Assembly (NCBI GenBank): GCA_023433515.1 | Contig: JAEZCN010000253.1 | Span: forward strand, 10,062-74,061 | DNA: 64,000 nucleotides | Source of the DNA: Pseudomonadota bacterium | GTDB lineage: Bacteria > Pseudomonadota > Gammaproteobacteria > Steroidobacterales > Steroidobacteraceae | Direction: 5' to 3' | Shown: positions 1 through 9,340 of the stretch, piece after piece | Layout of the letters: the number at the start of each line of letters is the position of its first letter | Numbering within the stretch: the stretch's first letter is position 1 | Translations under genes and position numbers: made by a program | Notes under the pieces: model-generated | Database searches by the model: none | Seen by the model: only the letters and a program-made list of their open reading frames with translations | What the model was told of the DNA's origin: nothing

Positions 1-2406
1 TACGTGATCGCGCCCGCCGCGGGTCAGCGCACACCAGCGCCATGGATCAACGTCGTCGCCAACCGCGACTTCGGGTTCCACGTGTCCGCCGACGGCGGCG
101 GCTACACCTGGGCGCGCAACAGCCGCGAGAACGCCCTCACGCCCTGGGTCAACGATCCGGTCACCGACCGGCCCGGCGAGGCTATCTACCTGCGCGACGA
201 CGACACGGGCGAGATCTGGAGCCCGACACCCGCGCCGATCCGTCACGAAGATGCTTACTACTCGTGCGCGCACGGCCACGGCTACAGCCGCTTCGAGCAG
301 CGCTCGCACGGCTTCCAGCTCGGCCTCACGATGTGGGTGCCGCTCGAGGATCCGGTCAGGATCTGCCGGCTGACCATCCGCAACACGGGCACGCGCAAGC
401 GCATGATTTCCGTGGTGGCGTACGTCGAGTGGGTACTGGGACCGTCGCGCGCCGTCGGCGCGCCACACGTGCTGACCGAGGTCGATTCGGCCACGCAGGC
501 GCTGTTCGCGCGCAATCCCTGGAACTTCGCCTTCGAGGGGATCGCGTTCGCGGATCTCGCGGGCAAACAAACCGAGTTCACCGCGGACCGCCGCGAATTC
601 CTCGGGCGTCACGGGGCGCTCGACTCCCCTGCCGCGCTGGTCGGCGGCGCACCGCTGTCGGGCCGCACGGGTGCGGCGCTCGATGCCTGCGCGGCGCTGC
701 GCACGCGCATCGAGATCGAGCCGGGCGCGAGCGCCGAGGTGGTTTTCTTCCTGGGCCAGGCGACCGAAAAATCCGAGGCGCGCTCGCTGATCGCGAAGTA
801 TCGCGAGGCGGATCTCGATGCCTCGCTCGGCGCCGTGCGCGGCTTCTGGAAGGATCTGAACGGTCACGTGCAGGTGAAGACGCCCGATCGCGCGTTCGAC
901 ATCATGATGAACGGCTGGCTGCTGTACCAGACGCTCGCGTGCCGCACCTGGGCGCGCGCCGCGTTCTACCAGGCGAGCGGTGCGTACGGATTCCGCGATC
1001 AACTTCAGGACGCGATGGCGCTCGGTCTCGTTCACCCCGAACTACTGCGCGCGCAGATCCTGCGCGCCGCGTCGCGCCAGTTCCCGGAGGGCGACGTGCA
1101 GCACTGGTGGCTGCCGCACAACGGCAGCGGCGTGCGCACGCACATCAGCGACGACCGTGTCTGGCTCGCATTCGTCACGGCGCACTACATCGCGCTCACC
1201 GGCGACCGCGCGATCCTCGACGTCGAGATTCCCTTCATCGAGGGCGCACCCCTGCCGCGCGACCGGCACGACGCGTTCTTCGAACCCTCGGTGAGCGAGG
1301 AGAGCGCGCCACTGTTCGAGCATTGCCGGCGGGGCCTGGAGGGCTCGCTGTACATGGGACCGCACGGACTGCCGCTCATCGGCACCGGCGACTGGAACGA
1401 CGGCATGAACCGCGTCGGCGAGCATGGCCGCGGCGAGAGCGTGTGGCTCGGCTGGTTCCTGCACGCCACGCTGACCGCGTTCGCACCGCTCGCGCAGTCG
1501 CGCGGCGAACTTGCACTGGCTACCAACTGGCTCAACCAGGCCTCGAAGCTGCGCGTCGCGCTCGAGCAGCACGCCTGGGACGGCGAATGGTACCGGCGCG
1601 GATTCTTCGACGACGGCACGCCGCTCGGCTCCGCCGGCAACGACGAATGCCGCGTCGACGCGATCGCGCAGTCGTGGGCCGTGATCTCCGGCGCGGCGAA
1701 CCCCGCACGCGCCGCGCGCGCGATGGCCGCGGTCGAAGCGCAGCTCATCCGCCGCGACCCGCCGCTCGCGTTGCTGTTCACGCCGCCCTTCGACAAGTCG
1801 ACGCAGGAGCCGGGCTACGTGAAGGCCTATCCACGCGGCATCCGCGAGAACGGTGGCCAGTACACACACGCGGCGATCTGGACCGTCATCGCCCTCGCGC
1901 TGCAGGGCAAGGCGGATCTCGCGATGGAAGTGTTCTCGATGCTGAACCCGATCCGGCGCGCGGCCTCACGCGCCGACGTGCAGCGTTACAAGGTCGAGCC
2001 TTACGCCGTCGCCGCCGACGTGTACTCCGAAGCACCGCACGCCGGGCGCGGCGGCTGGACCTGGTACACGGGCTCGGCTGGCTGGCTCTATCGCGCGGGC
2101 CTCGAGTGGATCCTGGGATTCCGGCTGCGCGAGAACCGCCTGACGCTCGCGCCCTGCGTTCCGTCGTCCTGGCCGCGATTCACGATCAACTACAAGTACC
2201 GCGGAACGCCGTACGAAATCACCGTGGATCAGCAGCCCGGCGCGGATGCGCTCGCGCAGCTCACGGTGGATGGAAAGGTGATGAGCCCCGGACGGAACAC
2301 GATCGAACTGATCGATGACGGCTCACCGCATACGGTGCACGTGGCATGGCTCCCCGCGACCGCGGGCGCCGATTCGGCGGCGGTCGGCTCGGATCCGATC
2401 GCCTAG
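1..2406 (+). CDS. ndvB: Cyclic beta-1,2-glucan synthase, C-terminal part (GH94 domain), cut by window start
   Basis: The reading frame is open to the first base, so the gene begins outside the window and about 800 C-terminal residues are visible. It opens with the NdvB/ChvB/Cgs-type segment PWINVVANRDFGF followed by YTWARNSRENALTPW, then a glycosyltransferase-36/GH94 (alpha/alpha)6 barrel with the hallmark GDWNDGMN motif near window residue 464, which carries the catalytic acid of GH94 phosphorylases. Full-length family members are about 2,800 residues, inner-membrane bound, and join an N-terminal GT84 synthase to this C-terminal domain, which trims and sets chain length by phosphorolysis. 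The product, cyclic beta-1,2-glucan, is a periplasmic osmoregulated glucan. A stand-alone GH94 phosphorylase cannot be excluded because the N-terminus is missing, but the GYTWARNSREN region is typical of the synthase. Confidence 0.85.
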   Translation, partial: YVIAPAAGQRTPAPWINVVANRDFGFHVSADGGGYTWARNSRENALTPWVNDPVTDRPGEAIYLRDDDTGEIWSPTPAPIRHEDAYYSCAHGHGYSRFEQRSHGFQLGLTMWVPLEDPVRICRLTIRNTGTRKRMISVVAYVEWVLGPSRAVGAPHVLTEVDSATQALFARNPWNFAFEGIAFADLAGKQTEFTADRREFLGRHGALDSPAALVGGAPLSGRTGAALDACAALRTRIEIEPGASAEVVFFLGQATEKSEARSLIAKYREADLDASLGAVRGFWKDLNGHVQVKTPDRAFDIMMNGWLLYQTLACRTWARAAFYQASGAYGFRDQLQDAMALGLVHPELLRAQILRAASRQFPEGDVQHWWLPHNGSGVRTHISDDRVWLAFVTAHYIALTGDRAILDVEIPFIEGAPLPRDRHDAFFEPSVSEESAPLFEHCRRGLEGSLYMGPHGLPLIGTGDWNDGMNRVGEHGRGESVWLGWFLHATLTAFAPLAQSRGELALATNWLNQASKLRVALEQHAWDGEWYRRGFFDDGTPLGSAGNDECRVDAIAQSWAVISGAANPARAARAMAAVEAQLIRRDPPLALLFTPPFDKSTQEPGYVKAYPRGIRENGGQYTHAAIWTVIALALQGKADLAMEVFSMLNPIRRAASRADVQRYKVEPYAVAADVYSEAPHAGRGGWTWYTGSAGWLYRAGLEWILGFRLRENRLTLAPCVPSSWPRFTINYKYRGTPYEITVDQQPGADALAQLTVDGKVMSPGRNTIELIDDGSPHTVHVAWLPATAGADSAAVGSDPIA

Positions 2407-2417
2407 GACTTTTCCCT

Positions 2418-2651
2418 TCAACCGCCCTTGCGACGTGACGCCGGCCGATCCGCTTCGGGCGTCCAGGGTTTGCCGGTGCGCGACTCGATATAGTTCCGCA
2501 AGAGTCGGCGCACGACCTGCGAAGGAGTCGCATCCTCCTCCGCACAGAGGCGTTCGAAGACGGCCTTCTTGCGCGGATCGATGAGGATCGTGAGTCGCGC
2601 GGTGCGCTCTTCCAGTGCCAAAACAGAACCCCCAGTCGGATCCATGTGCAT
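2418..2651 (-). CDS. Small ribbon-helix-helix (CopG/Arc-like) DNA-binding protein
   Basis: A 77-residue protein (75 if started at the second ATG at 2645) with the pattern of an RHH repressor: a beta strand ARLTILIDPRKKAVFERL followed by two helices, EEDATPSQVVRRLLRNYIE. Such proteins dimerise through the strand and bind short palindromes. The C-terminal tail is basic (RPASRRKGG). It is transcribed divergently from the downstream membrane-complex operon, and a 21-bp inverted repeat lies only a few bases upstream of its start, so autoregulation and possible control of the operon are plausible. No toxin partner is adjacent, so an antitoxin role has no support. Confidence 0.7.
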   Translation of the reverse strand: MHMDPTGGSVLALEERTARLTILIDPRKKAVFERLCAEEDATPSQVVRRLLRNYIESRTGKPWTPEADRPASRRKGG

Positions 2652-2653
2652 CA

Positions 2654-2674
2654 GATGTTAATAGTATTCACATC
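2654..2674. promoter_or_regulatory. Palindrome between the RHH gene and the Ehr operon, candidate operator
   Basis: Arms GATGTTAATA and TATTCACATC flank a single central G, with 9 of 10 positions complementary. It is AT-rich in a GC-rich window, sits 3 bp upstream of the RHH start and about 50 bp upstream of the GTG start of hyfB. Its position and size fit an RHH operator. Function is inferred. Confidence 0.5.
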
Positions 2675-2724
2675 GGACGCGCATCCTGCAACACTAGGGG
2701 CGGTCTATCGTCAGTGGGCATGCG

Positions 2725-4728
2725 GTGGCACCCGGCTCGACATCTGCGCTGAATGTTTTGGTCTGGCTGCTCGCCGCCTGGGCATGCATCGGCGTGCTCG
2801 GCCTGGCCCGGCCGTCGAGCGTGGCGTTCGTGCGTCGCATCCTTTTTCCACTCGGCGCCGCGATCGGCCTGGCGATCGCGATCGTCGCGATCGTCGGTCT
2901 CGGTGGCCCGGTGGAGCAACGGACCTTGCCGCTCGGCCTGCCGGACCTTCCCGTTCATCTGAGAGCGGATGCGCTCACCAACGTGTTCCTGCTGCTGCTC
3001 GGCGGCGCATCGGCGGGAATCTCGCTGTTCGGCGCCGGATATTTCAGGGCCGGCGAAGGCACCGCGCCCGGGCTGCTGTGCCTGCAGTTCCACGTCTTCC
3101 TCGCCAGCATGGGCTTCGTGCTGCTGGCCGACGACGCGTACGTGTTCATGGTGGCCTGGGAAACCATGGCGCTGTCGTCGTACTTCCTGGTCACGACCCA
3201 GCACCGCATCCCCGAGATCCGCAGCGCGGGCTTCATCTATCTACTGATCGCGCACATCGGCGCGATCTCGATCCTGCTGTCCTTCGGCGTGTTGCAGGGC
3301 GGGAGCTGGCAGTTCACTTTCGATGCGATGCGCGGCGCGGAGTTGTCGCCGACGTGGGCGACCACGGCGTTCTGCCTCGCGCTGTTCGGTTTCGGCGCGA
3401 AAGCCGGGCTCGTGCCGCTGCACGTGTGGTTGCCGGAAGCCCACCCGGCCGCGCCCTCACCCGTCTCCGCGCTCATGAGCGGCGTCATGCTCAAGACCGC
3501 GCTCTACGGCGTGTTGCGCGTGACGTTCGACCTGCTCGCCGACGCCACGTGGTGGTGGGGATTGATTCCGCTGGCCCTCGGTCTGTTCACCGCGCTCTAC
3601 GGCGTGATCTTCGCCGCGGCGCAGACGGACATGAAACGCCTGCTCGCGTATTCGTCCATCGAGAACATCGGCGTGATGTTCTCCGGCGTCGGCCTGGCCA
3701 TCGTGTTCCGCGGCGTCGGCATGAACGGGCTCGCGGCGCTCGCATTGATCGCGGTGCTCTATCACGCGGTCAATCACGCGTTCATCAAGAGCCTGCTGTT
3801 CCTCGGCACCGGCTCGGTGCTGCACGCCACCGGCCAGCGCAATCTCGGAAGGCTGGGTGGTCTCATCCACCGCATGCCGTGGGTGGCCTGGCTCACGTTG
3901 ATCGGCGCGCTGTCGCTCGCGGGGCTGCCGCCGCTGAACGGCTTCGTCTCGGAATGGCTGCTGCTGCAATCCTTCCTGTCGGCCAACGAAGTGCCGCAGC
4001 CGTTCGTCAGCATGCTGCTGCCGCTCGGCACGGCCGTGATCGCGCTGGCCGCGGCGCTCGCCGCCTACGTGATGGTCAAATTCTTCGGCGTGGTTTTCCT
4101 CGGCCAGCCCCGCGAAGCCAGACTCGCCGACGCGCATGACGCGGGATGGCTCGAACGCGTCGGCCTCGCATGGCTCGCGCTCGGCTGTCTCGCACTCGGC
4201 TTCCTGCCGACGCACGTGTTCGAGTTGCTGGCCCACGTGCCGGAAGAGCTGGGCTTCGCCGCCGAGATCTCCCCGGAAAGCTGGTGGAACTTCGCACCGG
4301 TTCCCGGAAGACTGGCCTCCTACTCGCCGCTCGTCTTCCTGCTCGCGATCCTGGGGACTGTCTTCGCCACGCTCTGGCTGGTCAGCTCGCTGTATCACCG
4401 GGGCGTCGGCCGCGGAGCCCCGTGGGACTGCGGTTTCGCGCGCCTCGATCCCCGCATGCAGGATACGGCGGAAGGATTCGGGCAGCCGATCCGCCACATC
4501 TTCAATTCGTTCTTCGACATGGAGCGCGAACTGCCGACGCCGTTCGACCGCGCGCCGCGCTACCGGGTCACGGTCGGGGACCGCCTGTGGCGCGTTCTCT
4601 ATCTACCGCTCGGCCGCGTCGTGCAGCGGGTCGCCGAGGCGCTCGCCTGGCTGCAGCAGGGGCGCATCTCGACCTATCTTCTCTACAGCTTCGCGACGCT
4701 GATCCTGTTGCTGGTGTTCGTGTTGTGA
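2725..4728 (+). CDS. hyfB: HyfB-like antiporter-type membrane subunit of an Ehr complex
   Basis: A 667-residue polytopic protein of the NuoL/M/N-MrpA antiporter superfamily, in the HyfB/HycC branch. Family signatures are visible: MVAWETMALSSYFLV with the conserved Glu in a transmembrane helix, and GAKAGLVPLHVWLPEAHPAA with the conserved Lys before the discontinuous helix. A second Lys lies in MLKTALYGV and a third in AFIKSLLFLGTGS. These residues form the proton or sodium pathway in complex I relatives. It has the long C-terminal extension typical of HyfB. The start is GTG at 2725; no in-frame ATG lies near it. It is the first gene of an operon in which all genes overlap or nearly touch. In the complex it should be one of two ion-translocating subunits, with HyfF. 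Confidence 0.9.
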   Translation: MAPGSTSALNVLVWLLAAWACIGVLGLARPSSVAFVRRILFPLGAAIGLAIAIVAIVGLGGPVEQRTLPLGLPDLPVHLRADALTNVFLLLLGGASAGISLFGAGYFRAGEGTAPGLLCLQFHVFLASMGFVLLADDAYVFMVAWETMALSSYFLVTTQHRIPEIRSAGFIYLLIAHIGAISILLSFGVLQGGSWQFTFDAMRGAELSPTWATTAFCLALFGFGAKAGLVPLHVWLPEAHPAAPSPVSALMSGVMLKTALYGVLRVTFDLLADATWWWGLIPLALGLFTALYGVIFAAAQTDMKRLLAYSSIENIGVMFSGVGLAIVFRGVGMNGLAALALIAVLYHAVNHAFIKSLLFLGTGSVLHATGQRNLGRLGGLIHRMPWVAWLTLIGALSLAGLPPLNGFVSEWLLLQSFLSANEVPQPFVSMLLPLGTAVIALAAALAAYVMVKFFGVVFLGQPREARLADAHDAGWLERVGLAWLALGCLALGFLPTHVFELLAHVPEELGFAAEISPESWWNFAPVPGRLASYSPLVFLLAILGTVFATLWLVSSLYHRGVGRGAPWDCGFARLDPRMQDTAEGFGQPIRHIFNSFFDMERELPTPFDRAPRYRVTVGDRLWRVLYLPLGRVVQRVAEALAWLQQGRISTYLLYSFATLILLLVFVL

Positions 4729-5675
4729 GCGTGCCGTACGCCATGCAGTTCTTCGAGGCGCTGGCCGCGCTGCTGGTCGCGCCGCTGTTCGTCGGCTGGG
4801 TCAACAAGTGCCGCGCCTGGCTGCAGAACCGCTCGGCGGCGAGCGTGCTGCAGCCCTATCGCACGATCCGCAAGCTCTTCCACAAGGACGCGGTGCTCGC
4901 GACCAATGCCTCCCCGCTGTTTCGCGCCGCGCCGTACGTGGTCTTCGGCACGATGGTGTGCGCCGCTGCGATCATTCCCTCTCTCGGCACGCGCCTGCCG
5001 TTCTCGAACGCGGCCGACGCGATCGCACTCGTGGGCCTGTTCGCCACCGCGCGCGTGTTCATGTCGCTTGCCGCGATGGACGTGGGCACGGCTTTCGGAA
5101 CGCTCGGCGCCCGGCGCGAGATGCTGGTGGGATTCCTCGCGGAGCCGGCACTGCTGATGGTGATCTTCCTCGCCTCGCTGATCTCGATGAGTACGGCGCT
5201 GCCCGCCATCTCCGAGAACATCGCGACCCGCACGCTGGGCCTGTATCCCAGTCTCGCGTTCACGGCGGTGGCCTTCGTGCTCGTGTTGCTGGCGGAGAAC
5301 GCGCGCATCCCCGTCGACAATCCCGCTACGCACCTCGAGCTGACGATGATCCACGAGGCGATGCTGCTCGAATATTCGGCGCGGCACCTCGCGCTGATGG
5401 AATGGTCCGCGGCGTTGAAGCTCATGAACTACGCGTGCATCGGCTTCGCGTTGTTCCTGCCCTGGGGCGTCGCGACCGGCGACGCCCCCGGACCGCTCGT
5501 GTTGCTCGCGGCGCTTCCGATCCTCGCGATCAAACTATTGGCGGCCGGTCTCGCGCTGGCGGTCATCGAGACCGTCTCCGCCAAGCTGCGGATCTTCCGC
5601 GCTCCCGAATTCCTCGCGACGGCCTTCCTGTTCGCGACGCTGGGGCTTCTCGTCTACCTGCTGCTGGGATCCTGA
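4725..5675 (+). CDS. hyfC: HyfC/NuoH-like membrane anchor subunit of the Ehr complex
   Basis: A 316-residue NuoH/HycD-family membrane protein. The signature ENARIPVDNPATHLELTMIHEAM sits in the loop that in complex I and membrane hydrogenases faces the soluble electron-transfer arm. The start is taken as GTG at 4725, which overlaps the hyfB stop by four bases (GTGA); an ATG six codons later (4743) is possible. In complex I this subunit links the quinone site to the antiporter modules. Whether quinone or another acceptor is used here cannot be read from the sequence. Confidence 0.9.
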   Translation: MSVPYAMQFFEALAALLVAPLFVGWVNKCRAWLQNRSAASVLQPYRTIRKLFHKDAVLATNASPLFRAAPYVVFGTMVCAAAIIPSLGTRLPFSNAADAIALVGLFATARVFMSLAAMDVGTAFGTLGARREMLVGFLAEPALLMVIFLASLISMSTALPAISENIATRTLGLYPSLAFTAVAFVLVLLAENARIPVDNPATHLELTMIHEAMLLEYSARHLALMEWSAALKLMNYACIGFALFLPWGVATGDAPGPLVLLAALPILAIKLLAAGLALAVIETVSAKLRIFRAPEFLATAFLFATLGLLVYLLLGS

Positions 5676-5677
5676 CC

Positions 5678-6346
5678 GTGAGCGGACTTGCCTTCGACCT
5701 GCAGTTGCTGAACATGTTCGCCGCGTTGCTGCTGCTGTCGTCCTTCGCGATGTTGTCGCAGCGGCGCGTGGTGACGATGGTCAACCTGCTCGCGATGCAG
5801 GGCCTGCTGCTCGGACTCGCGACCGTGCTGCTCGCATGGCGCACGGGCAAGGGACACCTGTATGTGTCGGCAGCGATCACTCTCACACTGAAGGCGACCT
5901 TCCTGCCCTGGCTGCTGCATCGACTGATCCGCAGGCTGGGCGTGTACTGGGACAGCGAACCGCTCCTCAACATCACCGGCACCATGCTCGTGGGCCTGCT
6001 GCTCGTGATCTTCGCGTTCGGCCTGGCGCAGCCGATCGCCGCGCTCGCCACGACCACGACGCGCAGTTCGCTCGGCATCGCCATCGCCGTGGTGCTGCTC
6101 GCGTTCCTCACGATGATCACGCGCCGCAAGGCCATGTCGCAGGTGGTCGGCTTCCTGTCGATGGAGAACGGCCTGTTCTTCGGCGCGATGAGCGCGACCT
6201 ACGGAATGCCGATGGTGATCGAGCTGGGTGTCGCGCTCGACATCCTGGTCGCCATGCTCGTGCTCGGGGTGTTCTTCTTCCAGATTCGCGAGCAGTTCGA
6301 CAGCCTGGACCTGCACCATCTCGAGAACTTGCGGGAGGACAAGTAG
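5678..6346 (+). CDS. hyfE: HyfE/NuoK-like small membrane subunit of the Ehr complex
   Basis: A 222-residue protein with about six or seven transmembrane segments, corresponding to HyfE, which contains a NuoK-like core. The end of the protein (FQIREQFDSLDLHHLENLREDK) is hydrophilic and charged. GTG at 5678 lies two bases after the hyfC stop. In membrane hydrogenases and complex I, NuoK-type subunits carry conserved membrane Glu residues for ion transfer; a Glu is seen in LSMENGLFFGA and another in MVIELGVAL. Confidence 0.85.
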   Translation: MSGLAFDLQLLNMFAALLLLSSFAMLSQRRVVTMVNLLAMQGLLLGLATVLLAWRTGKGHLYVSAAITLTLKATFLPWLLHRLIRRLGVYWDSEPLLNITGTMLVGLLLVIFAFGLAQPIAALATTTTRSSLGIAIAVVLLAFLTMITRRKAMSQVVGFLSMENGLFFGAMSATYGMPMVIELGVALDILVAMLVLGVFFFQIREQFDSLDLHHLENLREDK

Positions 6347-6347
6347 C

Positions 6348-7805
6348 ATGGAGATCCTGGTGCTGCTCGCCGTCCCCGCCCTGGGTGCGCTGCTGCTCGC
6401 CTTCTTCGGCGCGCGCGCCTGGGCGCCCGAAGCCAATGTCTTCGTGAGCCTCGCCACGTTCGCAGCGGCCTGCGCATTGACCGCGCGGGTAATCGACGAG
6501 GGAACGCTGACGGCCGCCGGCGCGCAGTTCTTCATCGACCCGTTCAACGTCTTCCTGGTCGCGCTCACGTCGTTCGTGAGCCTCACTACTTCGCTGTTTT
6601 CGCGCCCTTACATGCGCATCGAGCGCGAGCACGGGCGCGTCGGCACGGTGCAGTTACGCCTGTACCACAGCATGTACCAGCTGTTCATCGCGGCGATGCT
6701 GATCACGCTCACCACCAACAACATGGGCCTGATGTGGGTGGCGATGGAGGCGGCGACCCTTTCTACCGTGCTGCTGGTCACCCTGTATCGCACACCGGCG
6801 AGCCTCGAGGCCGGCTGGAAGTACTTCATCCTGTGCGGTGTCGGCATCGCCCAGGCGCTGTTCGGCACCATCCTGCTGTACTTCGCGTCCGAGAAGATCC
6901 TCGGCGCCGAGGGCATGGGCGCGCTGCTCTGGACCAATCTCGACGCGGTGAAGGATCAGCTCGAACCGACGGTGTTGAGCCTGGCATTCGTGTTCCTGCT
7001 GGTCGGCTACGGCACCAAGGCCGGACTCGCGCCGCTGCACAACTGGCTGCCCGACGCCCATGCGGAAGGTCCGACGCCGATCTCCGCGGTGTTGTCCGGC
7101 CTGCTGCTCAATGTCGCGATCTACGCGGTAGTTCGCTGCAAGATTCTGGTCGAAGGCGCGCTGGATTCCTCGCTGCCTTCGCAGATGTTGATGGCCTTCG
7201 GCATCGTATCGGTGGTGCTCGCGGCGTTTTTCCTGTGGCGGCAACGGGACATCAAGCGCCTGTTCGCCTACTCGTCCATCGAGCACATGGGAATCATCAC
7301 GTTCGCGTTCGGCATGGGCGGTCCGGTCGCGAATTTCGCCGCGCTGCTGCACATGACCGTGCACTCGCTCACCAAGTCCGCGATCTTCTTCGCAGTCGGC
7401 CACGCCGCGCAGAAGGCGGGCACGCAGATCATGGACGACATCCGCGGACTGGTGACGCTCAGCCCGACGGTCGGCTGGGGTCTCATGATCGGCTCGCTGG
7501 CGATTCTCGGGATGCCACCGTTCGGCGTGTTCGCGAGCGAATTCCTGATCCTGACGACGGCGATGCGCGAGCAACCGTGGGCTACGCCCATACTGCTCCT
7601 GGCCCTCGGCGTCGCATTCGCCGCGATATTCCGCCGGGTCCAACCCATGGTCTTCGGCGAGACGAGCGCGAAACGCCTGCCGCATCCGCCCGCGTTGCTG
7701 CCGGTATTCACGCATCTCGGGCTGGTGCTCGTGCTCGGATTGTTCATTCCGCCCTACCTGGCCGACTGGTTCCAGCTGGCGGCCAGCCTGATCGGCGGGC
7801 GCTGA
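6348..7805 (+). CDS. hyfF: HyfF-like antiporter-type membrane subunit of the Ehr complex
   Basis: A 485-residue polytopic protein, second member of the antiporter superfamily in this operon. Signatures include LMWVAMEAATLSTVLLV with the membrane Glu, GYGTKAGLAPLHNWLPDAHAEGP, and YSSIEHMGIITF, the usual HyfF wording. Its ATG follows the hyfE stop by one base. HyfB plus HyfF would give two antiporter-like channels; HyfD, the third one present in E. coli hydrogenase 4, has no counterpart here. Confidence 0.9.
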   Translation: MEILVLLAVPALGALLLAFFGARAWAPEANVFVSLATFAAACALTARVIDEGTLTAAGAQFFIDPFNVFLVALTSFVSLTTSLFSRPYMRIEREHGRVGTVQLRLYHSMYQLFIAAMLITLTTNNMGLMWVAMEAATLSTVLLVTLYRTPASLEAGWKYFILCGVGIAQALFGTILLYFASEKILGAEGMGALLWTNLDAVKDQLEPTVLSLAFVFLLVGYGTKAGLAPLHNWLPDAHAEGPTPISAVLSGLLLNVAIYAVVRCKILVEGALDSSLPSQMLMAFGIVSVVLAAFFLWRQRDIKRLFAYSSIEHMGIITFAFGMGGPVANFAALLHMTVHSLTKSAIFFAVGHAAQKAGTQIMDDIRGLVTLSPTVGWGLMIGSLAILGMPPFGVFASEFLILTTAMREQPWATPILLLALGVAFAAIFRRVQPMVFGETSAKRLPHPPALLPVFTHLGLVLVLGLFIPPYLADWFQLAASLIGGR

Positions 7806-7806
7806 C

Positions 7807-9336
7807 ATGCCGCTGCGCCGCTGGGTCGAACAGTCCACGCCATTGCCGGGAACGCCGGACATGCGGCGTGTCGTGCTCTCGCCCGAAACCTGGCTGGAAT
7901 GCGCCGGCGACGTCGCCGCGGCCGGCGGCCGACTGCTGGCGCTGTGGGCCGACGGCGGGCCGCGTGTCGCGGTCCATGCGGCGTCGATCGCCGGACCGAC
8001 GGTGCTGCTGCTCTCGCTCGAACTCGCGGACAAGTCCGCCACCTACCCGAGCCTCGCCGAGCTGTTTCCCGCCGCGGCACGCATGCAGCGCGCCGCGGCG
8101 GATCTCGCCGGCGTGCGCGCCCGCGATTTCGATCAGCGCCCCTGGCTGCGCCACGCGGCCTGGCCCGCCGACTATCTACCGCTCGCGCCCTCGGCCGAAG
8201 CCCCCTCCCCCGGCAACGGCGTGGACGCGTACGCGTTCGTGCGCGTGGGAGGTGAAGGCGTGCACGAGATCCCGGTGGGCCCCGTGCATGCGGGCATCAT
8301 CGAGCCCGGGCATTTCCGCTTTTCCGTCGTCGGCGAGAAAGTCCTCAAGCTCGAAGAGCGGCTGGGATACACGCACAAGGGAATCGAGCAGCGCTTCACC
8401 ACGCTGCGCGCCGGCGACGGCCACCGGCTCGCGGCGCGCATCTCGGGCGATTCCGCGGTGGCGTATTCGTGGGCGTACTGCCAGGCATACGAGGCGATCG
8501 CGGGCGCGGCCGTTCCCGCGCGCTCGGCCTGGCTGCGTGCGCTCGCGCTCGAATGCGAGCGCATCGCGAACCATCTCGGCGATCTCGGCGCGCTCGGCAA
8601 TGACGCCGGCTTCGCGTTCGGACTCACGCAGTTCTCGAGGCTCAAGGAATCCTGGCTGCGCGCGACCGAGGGAGCGCTCGGGCGGCGTTATCTGTTCGAT
8701 TTCGTCGTGCCCGGCGGCGTGTCCGTGAACGCCGGGAACGAATCGCTGGCGCGGCTCGCGCGCAGCGCAACCGGCATCGCGCGCGAGGCACAGCAGATCC
8801 GCGGCATCTACGACGAACACGCCGGCGTCCGGGACCGTTTCGCCAACGCCGGCACGGTGACGCCAGAGCTCGCGGCGCGCCTCGGCCTGTGCGGCCTCGC
8901 CGGCCGCGCGAGCGGCCAGGCGCACGATCTGCGCGCCGACCTGTCCACGACGCCCTACGACGAGTTACAGGTGCGCAAGATGTCGAGCCGCGATGGCGAC
9001 GTCCTGGCGCGCGTCGCGGTGCGCTTCGACGAATTGCTCGAGTCGCTGCGGCTGGTCGAGGAGATCGCCCAGCGCATCCCCGCGGGCGCGTATTGCTCGG
9101 CCTTCGCGCCGCCCGCCCGCGAGGACGCGGCGCTCGGTCTCGTCGAGGGTTGGCGCGGCCCGGTGCTGATCGCCCTTTCCACCACCGCCGACGGCGGAAT
9201 CCGCCGCTGCCATCCGCACGACCCGTCCTGGCAGAACTGGCCGGTGCTCGAGCACGCGATCATCGGCAACATCGTTCCGGATTTCCCACTCATCAACAAG
9301 TCGTTCAATCTTTCGTACAGCGGACACGACCTCTAG
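7807..9336 (+). CDS. hyfG: HyfG-like large subunit (NuoC+NuoD fusion) lacking NiFe ligands
   Basis: A 509-residue protein with an N-terminal NuoC-like part (about 1-140) fused to a NuoD/hydrogenase large-subunit domain (IPVGPVHAGIIEPGHFRF onward, from about 155). In NiFe hydrogenases the nickel site comes from RxCGxCxxxH and a C-terminal DPCxxC motif. Here the first motif reads RISGDSAVAY at 211-220, with Ser213 and Ser216 in place of both Cys and Tyr220 in place of His. The protein ends SFNLSYSGHDL with no Cys in its last 40 residues. It therefore cannot bind a classical NiFe centre and matches the Ehr group of complexes. No C-terminal maturation peptide is present. It is next to hyfI, its expected Fe-S partner. 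Confidence 0.9.
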   Translation: MPLRRWVEQSTPLPGTPDMRRVVLSPETWLECAGDVAAAGGRLLALWADGGPRVAVHAASIAGPTVLLLSLELADKSATYPSLAELFPAAARMQRAAADLAGVRARDFDQRPWLRHAAWPADYLPLAPSAEAPSPGNGVDAYAFVRVGGEGVHEIPVGPVHAGIIEPGHFRFSVVGEKVLKLEERLGYTHKGIEQRFTTLRAGDGHRLAARISGDSAVAYSWAYCQAYEAIAGAAVPARSAWLRALALECERIANHLGDLGALGNDAGFAFGLTQFSRLKESWLRATEGALGRRYLFDFVVPGGVSVNAGNESLARLARSATGIAREAQQIRGIYDEHAGVRDRFANAGTVTPELAARLGLCGLAGRASGQAHDLRADLSTTPYDELQVRKMSSRDGDVLARVAVRFDELLESLRLVEEIAQRIPAGAYCSAFAPPAREDAALGLVEGWRGPVLIALSTTADGGIRRCHPHDPSWQNWPVLEHAIIGNIVPDFPLINKSFNLSYSGHDL

Positions 9337-9340
9337 CAAC

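Noticed and set aside
2418..2651. RHH protein as the antitoxin of a toxin-antitoxin pair.
   Set aside because: No small toxin-like gene is adjacent on the same strand.
7807..9336. Annotation of the 2.7-9.9 kb operon as an active NiFe hydrogenase 4 or formate hydrogenlyase.
   Set aside because: Both NiFe ligand motifs are lost in HyfG and no maturation, formate dehydrogenase or ferredoxin subunit genes are present.
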